Assembly: GCA_036435485.1 (NCBI GenBank)
Contig: CM071600.1
Span: 63,733,546-63,797,545, forward strand
Direction: 5' to 3'
DNA length: 64,000 nt
Source of the DNA: Saposhnikovia divaricata
Taxonomy: Eukaryota > Streptophyta > Magnoliopsida > Apiales > Apiaceae
The stretch's first letter is position 1. Every line of letters starts with the position of its first letter. The notes under the pieces were generated by a model. That model saw nothing but the letters and a program-made list of their open reading frames with translations, had not been told where the DNA came from and made no database searches. The position numbers were made by a program, and so were the translations under genes. This document shows, piece after piece, positions 50,903-60,596 of this stretch.

Positions 50903-53015
50903 CTACTCATCCGAGGAATCCTCCTCGCCATTCTCCTCCTCGTCATTCTCCTCCTCATCGGTCTCTTCCTCGCTACTCTCCTCGTCACTCTCTTCCTCAG
51001 AGCTGTCCTCATCATGGCCCTCACCCGGTTCGGCTACCGCGACTGGTGGAGCTGTCACTTCCATTGCCTCGACCTCTTCCTCCTCGGAAGATGAGCTATC
51101 TTCAACTACCATGTTCGAGGGGACTGTTGGACGAACTACTCTCCCCTTCTGCACGGTCATAGGCCTTTTCCCTCGAGGATCCGAGGAAACTGAGCCATCC
51201 ACAGCTGCACGGACACCCCTCGAACCGGAACCAGAACGCCGATGACTTCCCCTAGAGCCGGAGCCCGAAGCCTGAGCTACCGGGATGGCCTCGGTGCCCG
51301 AAGCAACTTGACAATACGGACTTGGAAAGTCCCTCGGGAAAACCACAGCAGGATGCCTCTTACTCACAGCATTGATGGCTCGATCCCAGCCAACAGACAT
51401 GATACTCGGGCGTACTTCATCGTCATGCTTATCTATAAGCTCAAAGAAATCCTCAGACTCCTGGTAAGCTTTCACCACTTGCTTGCAGTCTATTGCCCTC
51501 TTGTTATACAGGGAGTCATACTGTCTCTGGATAGAATGAGCATCAGCTTCAGCCCGGATGGCCCTAGACTCCAAGTCTTGATATTTCTCATCAAGAGTTG
51601 CTTTCTCCTTCTTCAAAGCCACATTCTCATCTCGGTATGCACGGCCTAGCCGAGTGCTAGCCTGAAACTGGGCATTCGCCTGGGACAAAGAATCAATAAG
51701 TCAGTTATAATCACAAGTTAAGTGAAAACACTATGTCTAGGAAGGAAGGTGGGAAACCTGATATAGAGCTTGAGCTCCGAGTTTCTCCGCTTCATCGAAT
51801 TTGTCCCCGGCTGTTACAGTCAGAAGGTCGGGGGGAGTGATGCTGAATTTGGACCAATCCAAGGCTGACTCTGGGCATCCCAAGACAGAATCTTGCTCAC
51901 AAATCCCCCAACCAGGGATGAAGGGGGTCTTGACTCTCCCGTCAGCATTCCGTGATCTCTTCGAAGAGCATCCCGACAGGAACTGAGGGATCTTCGGCCC
52001 GGGTTGAATGCAAGCCGCCTCGGCTTTCTTGATCATCCTTCTAGTAACTTTCGGCTGGTTTTCGGGCCGATTGTCGATCTCCTCGGCAACTGAAAAGACA
52101 ACAGAAAAGATATCGGAATAAGAACAAACAGAGTTCATAACATGAAGGTAAAAAATTACCATCAGCAGAAAGTAAGCTAAGTCCAGCTTCTACAAGTCTC
52201 TTCTCGGTTATGAAAACTTTGTAGTGAGTACGGTCGTCGTTAGCAAGTAGTCGATCACGATTAAAAAGCTCCTTCTCGTCAAGATCACATACAAAGTGCG
52301 TAGCATCATGCACTTCCCCAAACTTAGACATAAAGAATTGGCCCCAGTCGCCACCACGCCATACCAGAATCACGAACTCTCTATCCCAGTAGTGATGGGA
52401 ATCTGGGAATGAAAAGGCATTCACAATATGTGGAACATTGGATCTATGCTGAATGGTGACCCATCCCTTCTGAATCTCAGAAGAATTCTTGGTGGCGAAT
52501 ATACTCCGGAACATCGTAGTAGTTGGTTCGATACCTAGATCTCGGCATCTCAGCATGAAGATGATGATCAGCCGCCATGCATTGGGATACAATTGGCAGG
52601 GGTGAACCTGAAGCTCCGCTAGGAGCCTTATGATGAACTGGTCTACCGGGAATCTCAAGCCTGCTTCAAGGGCACCCTTGTAGACACATAACCTTTCTGG
52701 GTGCCAATTACAGGTTCTATCGGCTAAGCCAGGAAGGCGAACCTTGATCGCGTCCGGGAAGCCATATAACTCCTTAATCTTTTCGACATCTTGCTTGTCG
52801 AACTTGCATGGACTATGATACGCAGCTAACTCAGAATTGTTGGGAAATGCATCCCTCATAGTACTCAACAAGTCAATTAAAGAATCAAATCGACGATCAA
52901 TATATCTAGGGGGATTCATTCGAAGATTACCTCGTAATGTTTTGGCCAAGGCTCTCTTGGCCATCGCCTCTAACATAGAGAATGACGAAGCTGGAGCGCG
53001 GTCGCCATCTGCCAT
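50903..53015 (-). CDS. Antisense accessory gene of the Tat element, three exons, 654 aa
   Basis: Minus-strand gene between pol and the 3' LTR, as known for the antisense ORFs (aORF) of the Tat clade; function unknown. Exons (in transcription order): 53015-52160, 52089-51758, 51679-50903, all GT-AG; CDS 1965 nt. Exon 1 holds a domain resembling the putative gypsy-type transposon family (Transposase_28): AGLRFPVDQFIIRLLAELQ, QLYPNAWRLIIIFM and a GWVTIQ strand. Exon 3 has a coiled coil (AYRDENVALKKEKATLDEKY), a Ser/Gly/Arg-rich part and a long acidic Glu/Asp/Ser tail. A minus-strand TATA box lies at 53128-53136, about 115 nt upstream of ATG. It is open in all three exons although pol is broken. 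Confidence 0.8.
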
Positions 53016-53127
53016 CTTGAGCTCGAACTTGAAGCTAGAACTTGAGAGCTTTAGAACTTGAGAACTTCTGAGAGAATTTTAGAAGTAAGAAGAAGTGAAG
53101 TGAATGAAAATGAAGGCTCCCCCCACT

Positions 53128-53136
53128 CTTTTATAG
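53128..53136 (-). promoter_or_regulatory. TATA box of the antisense gene
   Basis: Minus strand CTATAAAAG, about 115 nt upstream of the ATG at 53015, followed by a CT/TTC-rich leader. It suggests an autonomous promoter for the antisense gene. Confidence 0.6.
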
Positions 53137-53430
53137 AAGATGGATGACCTTCTATATCAGGTTGAAACACAGCCTGGTTCGTGTTTGCAGGTCATCTATC
53201 GTTCATATACAGAAAGATGGATTTCATCTGCTATATCCGGCAATAATTATACCGGTATGTATGATTCTGGGAAAGAAAAGAAGGATTTACGTGAAGATAT
53301 AGTAATAAGCTGTGCCAAGGCACTCATCTGAGCTTAAGGAGCTAATTACGTTTAAGGAAGATAGATTACAATCAGTTAGCCTTTGCTATTAAAGAGACAA
53401 ATTATGCTCTGAAAGGAGGTGTACAACATC
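53137..53430. other. Upstream region of the antisense gene
   Basis: No ORF or repeat of note. Confidence 0.4.
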
Positions 53431-54698
53431 CATGATCAAGGACGTGATTCTAGAACGAGACTCATACATCCATGATCAAGGACGTGATTCTAGAACGAGA
53501 CTCCAGGCATTGCGAAAAGCTCCGAGAGGCACGACACAGCAACAATGGAGCACCTGTCGAGCGATCAAGAAGCACCCGACAGGCAACCAGAAGCACCTGG
53601 CAGGCAACCAGGATCTCCTGGCAGCCGACCAGGTGCCATGGAGAGGGTCTGGCCGACCAGGATCTCCTGGCAGCCGACCAGGTGCCATGGAGAGGGTATG
53701 GCCGACCAGGATCTCCTGGCAGCCGACCTCATGGATCTCCCGTCAGTTGTTCGAATCGTTTGATGGTTCTGTTGGATCAAGATCGAGATCAAGATCGAGG
53801 TTCTGGATCCCTAAGATCAAGATCGAGGTTCTGAATCCTTGAAAGTCACGGGTGACCAATATACTAAATTAGAGATCAAGATCGAGATCAAGATCGAGGT
53901 TCTGGATCCCTAAGATCAAGATCGAGGTTCTGAATCCTTGAAAGTCACGGGTGACCAATATACTAAATCAGAGATCAAGATCGAGATCGAGATCGAGGTT
54001 CTGGATCCCTAGTATCGAGATCGAGGTTTTGGATCCTTGAAAGTCATAGGTGACCAAGATACTAAATTGAAGGTCAAGTTGAAACGTCATTTAAACACTT
54101 CCAAACAACTTGAGGCACCTGTCGGGCGATCAAGAAGCACCCGGCAGGCAACCAGAAGCACCTGGTAGGCAACCAAGATCTCCTGGCAGCCGACCAGGTG
54201 CCACAGAGGAGGGTCAGCCGACCAGGATCTCCTGGCAGCCGACCAGGATCTCCTGGCAGCCGACCAGGAGCATCTGGCAGCTGACCGGGAGCCACAAAGA
54301 GGATCAATCTGACTTCCCGATACTCATTTTGATACCCCCTATCGTTTGATTGAATCGTTTGATGGTTTTGCTGAAGATTTCTCACTTTCCGTGACAAACA
54401 TCGACCTTCGAATTAGCACCGTTTAGTGCCGTTTTATGCCATTTAACGTCGTTTACACAGACATTGAAACATCGTTTAAGCATCGTGTGACATCATTAAT
54501 ATCAACCTGGATCTCCCGTCAACATGTCAGACGATCGAGAAGCACATGTCAGACGATCGAGAAGCACATGTCAGACGATCGAGAAGCACATGTCAGACGA
54601 TCGAGAAGCACATGTCAGACGATCGAGAAGCACACGTCAGATGATCGAGAAGCACCCGGCAGGCAACCAGGATCTCCTGGCAGTCGACCAGGTGCATC
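53431..54698. repeat. Hypervariable tandem-repeat zone of the Tat element
   Basis: At least four repeat types in 1.27 kb. A 40-bp unit is duplicated (53431-53505). A 49-bp unit with CCAGGATCTCCTGGCAGCCG occurs about 2.5 times (offsets 53608, 53657, 53706) and reappears in shortened form at 54170-54270 and 54660. A 99-bp unit with GATCAAGATCGAGATC occurs three times (53775, 53874, 53973). A 22-bp unit ACATGTCAGACGATCGAGAA plus GC occurs six times (54522-54653). Open frames here are products of the repeats. Confidence 0.9.
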
Positions 54699-55059
54699 AA
54701 GGGTAATAAACAGCTCAGCAAATAAGAGTCAAACAAGGATATGATTCTTGCCTGACTTATCCTCCAAGATGCACAATTCAATATGGAAACTGATTCCTAC
54801 AAGGAATAGATCTAGAACCTTCCTCAAAGACTTGCCCACCAAGTCTCCGAATCCTACCATAATTCTAAGGCTTCTCAGCCTATATAAAGGGCCTGACCCC
54901 TCATTCTCAGAACTACGTTGGCTTGATTCTCAATACGAGATACGTAGGCACTCTGTGAGGACCGATTAAAGTCTCGAACGCAGAAACAACCATTAAAGCG
55001 CGAAGCTCAACCACCCTAGCAATAATAACAAATCGTAATCGAGTTTTAGATCCACAACA
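54699..55059 (+). repeat. 3' LTR of the Tat element, 5'-truncated
   Basis: 361 bp matching 44387-44747 with about two differences, ending CCACAACA before AATAC. The first 131 bp of the LTR and the expected polypurine tract are missing and replaced by tandem-repeat sequence. Confidence 0.88.
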
Positions 55060-55064
55060 AATAC

Positions 55065-55461
55065 GTATTTGATAGAATTTTAAATGATAGTTTTTTGATT
55101 GTATATTGAAAATAGATAAATAACTTTTTAAATTTAATATGTTGTTGACGGTAATTGAACCTTGAAATTCTTGTAGTAGTAGACAATATAATATAAATGT
55201 TTAATAATAATATGGTGAAAATAGATAATATAAATTTTTAATTACAATATGTTGTTGAGGAGAATTGAATCTTGAACTTTTAGTAGTTTATAAGATGATA
55301 TAAATGTTTAATAATATTATGTTGTTGACGAGATTCGAACCTTGAACCTATAAAAGTATTTTATATATTATAAAAAAATATTCTTTTAGCATTAATACAT
55401 CCAACGGTTCACATTAATTTGTCTCAAAATCCAACGGTTGCTATTGAGTATACCAAAAAAA
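55065..55461. repeat. Diverged short tandem repeats
   Basis: Three imperfect copies of a unit containing ATGTTGTTGA(C/G)G followed by an ATTGAACCTTGAA-like word (about 55138, 55247 and 55316). No gene. Confidence 0.55.
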
Positions 55462-58400
55462 TGTGACATCCCTAAATCCGGGGTACGGATTTGGGGGCCA
55501 CTAACCACAATCAACCTAACCTTTACCTGGATATGAGTATAATATAATAAAACAAAACCCCTTAACCAAGATCGCATACAGGTTATGGTATGAAAGAACT
55601 ATTAAAATTACGTTATTACAATCCAATCTCCGAATAAAATTATTATAATTGCTAACAAACTAAGTCATATGTTGAACTATTTAACCAACCTCTGACGAAG
55701 CTCAAGTCACTACCCGACCAAGTCAACAACTCGAACATCACCTCTCGCTGTAGGAACAAGACTACTCATCTGACCACAAGGTCCACTCATCTCCTCTCTA
55801 TAAACTAGAGAGATAAAACAACAATGCAAGAGTGAACCAACAGTGCTTAGAAATTTTAAATGTGTATAAATATCAAGAACAACAATAAGATCTGATCAAC
55901 AAGATAATCGTCAAATATCTGAAGAGATTCAAGCTGCTCGACAATTTAAATTCAAGGTATTGATTAGAATTGGACTCTTTAAATTTTGTTAAAAACATAA
56001 GGGTTAGGCTGATGATCAGTCAAGCACTAACCACGGCCAATGTACACAACAAAGCCCTGAAATGGATCCATAACCTCTGACCATTAATCTGGTCTCCCCG
56101 AACGAAGGGACTCTGTTGACCATTAATATGGTCTCCCCAAAGGGACTCTGTTTTAAAAACATTTCCAATTCTAAGTCAAACGCATTAGGTGTCGGAACAA
56201 TCGATGACCTTTGCCAACCAAACAACTGGAAAATTCACGTTCCAGAACAATAACTCATAATCCAAGAATCATTGAAGAATTCAAGATCAATAGGTGTCGA
56301 TGAGTTCGACACGATAATTGGGTAATAATTAGGGAATAATAAACTCAAGGGTATCGACGAGTTCGATACAATAAAAGGGTGATAAATTAAGAAACAACAA
56401 TATCAATAAATGTAGACGAGATCGACAATAAGTGGGGTGATATTATAATCAGAATAATTAAAAGTAATTTCACTTGAACAAGAAGTGAAGGGAAGTACTT
56501 GCCTGGTAAATCAGTTAACCATCTAATTATTCGGCCATCTCACTTAATCACTGACTTCCATACGTCCCATCTACTCGATTCTACAATCCTCATCTCACAT
56601 CACTATCTCCGACTAACCTTTTTCTACTTAAAACACCTTTCACAAAATACTGGATTCAAACAGAGCATTTAAACATTTAATCAACAGCTAATCACTTTTA
56701 CGGCTTACTAACACGTATTGCACGTAATCACATAACACTCAGTCATTTAAATCACATCAGATAGACCATAGTACTCACACTTAGCATTTAATCAACCTCA
56801 GAAATAGCTTAAAACAACACTCAACCCTTGTTTTAGAATAAAACTGAACTTAGAACATTTAAAAGCATTTTAAATCATTTAAATCCTATTTAAATTACTC
56901 GTATACCTCATATAATAATTAAACGAACTCAAGAAATATTTATAGAAAATATTTATTCCTTATTACGGAATAAAACTCGGCTCTAAACATTTTTAAAACC
57001 AATTTTTGAAATTTTAAACAATTAAATACTATTTTTAAAACATTTTTAAACATTTTTGAACAGAAAATGGGTTAATTAAAAATTAAATAGCCCAAGTTAA
57101 ATTAATTAAAACCAACTAATAATTAATTAATAAAATTACTTAGTAAATGATTACATTTATCAAGTAATTTTATTAATTAATCTATTAATTGAAATTAATT
57201 TAAATAATTAAAAGTATTTAATCTTTAATCATTTTTTGAAATTAAAAACAAATAATAAAATAATTTTGGAAAACTAAAATCACAATTCAGAGATTAATTC
57301 TGAATTTCTAAAATAATTTTAGAAAACAATTTCTGAATTTTAGAACTAAAATTCAGAATTTTCAAAAATATTTAAAGGTAAAAAACATTTTTTTTACAAG
57401 ACACTGTTCATCGTCCCCTCTACTTTGACCGGCGTCTGCGAAAGATTTTTCGGCAACAAAAACGTGCTCAGACGAGCTGATCTCTGGCACTAAACAGAAA
57501 AACAACCGTCCATCAACTGGGCAACAACACACAGCAAAACCACGGTCAAAAGGTCGACCAAAACGAACCAAAAACCAATCAAACTCACCATTTCCTGCGA
57601 GCTCGATACCACTCTCCGGTGAACTCCGTTTTCGCCCGTTTCTACACTAAATCGCGTGTTTAATAATCCAAAACAAAGCTTATGGAATCATAAATCTTTC
57701 CCCTCTAACCATTTAAACAACAAATCACTGTAATATACGAACGAACGATTCTTAAATCCAAGAAAAATGTTGAACTCGTTTTACATCAATACGAACACAA
57801 TACACACAAATAGATATATGAATTGATTCCTAGAAACTAGATAAAGCTTAAGAAATCATCAGAATTACCAAACAATCATTCAATCAAAAGTCCCCAAATC
57901 AAGAACATGAACCCTAATAATATTCGAAATAAAAAAAAATTGCAGAAATTCACAGAATTACCCTTTGTGAAATCTGGGTGGAGATTATGAAACTAAAAAT
58001 CGAGGGCTTCGTTTTGAGTATTTGTACGCTGAAATCGGATTCCAAAATCGCCTTCAAATTGAGGTTTGATATTGAAGAACACTTAAGAAATTATGATTTT
58101 TTTGTAAATAATTTTTGAATTTTTTTGAAAATTTCTTTGTGTTTGGAGAGGACAGCTAGATGGTTCTGGATTGGCCAATAAGATAAGGTTCTTATTGGTC
58201 CACAAAGAAAAGTTACGTAATAATATCCCCCTCGAAATGCTCGGAACATTAATTAACTTTTAATCAGTTCAAGACATACTAACGAAAAAAATAACGAATC
58301 GATTACTAAAAAATAACGAATCGATTACTAAAAAATTTTAAGACTCGTAAAATGAATAAAATACGAGTTTCGAATATTTTGAGATTTATCTGACGAATAT

Positions 58401-58835
58401 TGATACTAAAATGATTTTAAATCGAAACCCCAAGGATCTTGAAAACAGAGGTTACGGATAAAAATAAACTGTACCGTACGTTTTTCGAAAAAGTTAAAGA
58501 TAATCATCCACGAATCTATTACAATTACTAAACACATAAATGGTCCCAACCAATCATTCCCGATTCTTTTATTCCTATATAACGATACCATCTCATATTC
58601 CCGGTTTAATTATCCACCAAACCGAATCAAAATATTTTATGTAAATTCAAAATAAGCTAAAATAAATTATAATAAAATATCTTCACCTTGATCACATAAT
58701 AATAACACATATCCTCAGATACCAATCAACATTTACACCTTGACTTATCAAACGAGAATAAAATAATTAAAAATATTTTTATTCCTATTTACCAAAAATA
58801 GTATTTAAATAAATTTACTAATCACGGTTCTTACA
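55462..58835 (+). mobile_element. Probable solo LTR of a long-LTR gypsy element (Tekay/Del-like)
   Basis: Begins TGTGACATCCCTAAATCC and ends GGTTCTTACA, flanked by AAAAA on both sides. The start resembles the long LTRs (several kb) of the Tekay/Del chromovirus group. The 3.4 kb between has no retroelement domain or other gene, only AT-rich and a few GC-rich stretches. The A-rich duplication is weak evidence, so the call rests mainly on the two ends. Confidence 0.6.
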
Positions 58836-59376
58836 AAAAATGTGTACCAAACTACCAAGCAAATAAATCATATTTCACTTATAATAGTATAGCATAGATA
58901 TCGCGAGACAACCCCCATATGTTATATTAATGATAAAAAAATTGTTCCTAAGTATTAAATCTTTGACCTCTAATTTAAAGAAGGGGGATTCCTTACCACT
59001 ATGCTAGATATAAATTTTGAATATATTATAAAACTCATTATTAATATATCATGAGACAATTTAGTTATCATAAAATTATTGAATTACCCCTCCTATATTA
59101 TATTAATGATAAAAAAAATTGTTTCTAAATTAAACCCTTACCTCTAAATTAGAAGTGAGATTTTTTACCACTATTCTAGATATTAGTTTTGAGAATATTT
59201 CGGACAGTACATAGTTTTGAAACATCTTTTTTATTCCAAAGTAGAAAAAAAATTATTTGAATTAAGAAGATAGATATTGTGATTTATGTATTAATTATAT
59301 CTTACGCATACTCTTAATCCGGGTCAAAATGCGCAAATCGGTTGTGGATGATCAAGTAGTTATTACTGATGTAAAT
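58836..59376. repeat. AT-rich spacer with two copies of a dispersed repeat
   Basis: Two imperfect copies about 175 bp apart (from 58919 and 59094) share TATATTAATGATAAAAAAA, CCACTAT(G/T)CTAGATAT and ATATT words; a third relative flanks the Tat element at 43910-44250. No gene. Confidence 0.55.
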
Positions 59377-60553
59377 TGTTAGTCACAGAGGCATGCCTGA
59401 ATACATCTAATAACAAGCCTAAGTATGTGTAATGCTATGCATTACCTACATGACCTCTTAACTGAGGGAACCTCTAGTTGTAGAGTTTCTATTTGTTCTG
59501 TACTTGTAATAGGCATCAAATTCTATCTGTGTAACTGTACCTACTAAGTCAAGAATAAAGCTTGAAAGAAGTTCTAAGGTTCATGCCTCAAGCAAGGAAA
59601 TGAAGACTGACAAATAATCACAGTTGGGATTTGAAGAAATAAAGAATTTGCCTAAGTACCAATTCGAGAAGTACATTTGTCTATTCGAGAAGTCTAGCAT
59701 TCGAGAAGTCTGGAGTTCGATATCTCAGAAGACACTATTCGATATCTCTGAATACACTGTTCGATATCTCAGGGATTCGATATGTCAAAATGCTCTATTC
59801 GATATCTCAGGGATTCGATATGTCAAAATGCTCTATTCGATATCTCAAGGAGTCCCAGAGAAAAGAGCTATTCGAGAAGTGATTCGATATGTCAAGATAA
59901 CACTATTCGAGAACTCAGAGTTATCGATCAAGTCAACTCCAGTTCTCGAATCACTCACTTAGTCACTTCTCGAATACATTCTTGAGGACAAAATACTGAA
60001 GAATTGTACAAGTCAGAAACCTGCAACAAGCCAGCACACTTTATTTGACTCTGTCCTATAAAGCATGCTGGAAAGCCTACAAAGAAGCTTGGAGAGATAA
60101 GACAAGGGACAAGGAGCTGAAGAAGTGGATCTAAACAGGCTTTTCAAAGTCAAATCTGTAGCCGTTTGGACTCTTACTAAAATGAGATAGACAGACTGGA
60201 AAGTGCTTTTGTTTTACCTACCTCATTTGTAGCAAGTGGGTGTATCCATGTCTATAAGGATACAGCCTCACTTCCTTAGCTGTTAAGGTTTTGAAGTTTC
60301 TCAAAAATATCCAGAAAATATCTCTCTGAGAAAAACGAAGCTGAGAATACTATCATTTGTATTCACAGATTGTAGCAAAATCTTTATCTAATAAAATATT
60401 AGATTAAAGTGATATTGTGTTGTGTTTGTGTTTAATTTTCCGCATCTTCATATCTCACACACTTATCTTGCTGCAAAGATTCAAAACCGAAGAAAAATTC
60501 AAGAATCCATTCACCCCCCCTCTGTATTCTTTTACTGTATTCAATACTCAACA
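59377..60553 (+). repeat. 5' LTR of E3
   Basis: 1177 bp, TGTTAGTCACAG...CAATACTCAACA, about 100 bp shorter than the E2 LTRs. The difference lies in the motif array (59662-59990): a middle block is absent and a unit of about 38 bp (GGATTCGATATGTCAAAATG and flank) is duplicated. A TATA-like TATAAGG lies at 60253-60259. Confidence 0.93.
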
Positions 60554-60555
60554 AG

Positions 60556-60570
60556 TGGTATCAAAGCAGG
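60556..60570 (+). other. Primer binding site of E3
   Basis: TGGTATCAAAGCAGG, complementary to initiator tRNA-Met with one change from E2 (A for G at the ninth base). Confidence 0.85.
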
Positions 60571-60596
60571 CTGTTTAATCTAAACAGAAAACGATC

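Larger units (their letters stand above)
44256..55059 (+). mobile_element. Tat-lineage Ty3/gypsy retrotransposon
   Basis: 10.8-kb element flanked by AATAC (44251-44255 and 55060-55064). It has a 5' LTR (44256-44747), a TGGCGCC primer binding site, gag-pol with two RNase H domains, an antisense gene, a tandem-repeat zone and a 3' LTR lacking its first 131 bp. The dual RNase H and antisense ORF are marks of the Tat clade (Ogre/Retand relatives). The shared LTR part differs at only about two of 361 positions, so insertion was recent although pol is already broken. Confidence 0.92.

Noticed and set aside
54522..54653. CRISPR-like look of the six 22-bp repeats
   Set aside because: Units are contiguous with no spacers, and this is a plant retroelement; plain tandem repeat.
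53432..54744. Several 60-140-codon frames on both strands
   Set aside because: They follow the tandem repeats of the Tat 3' zone and change frame with them.
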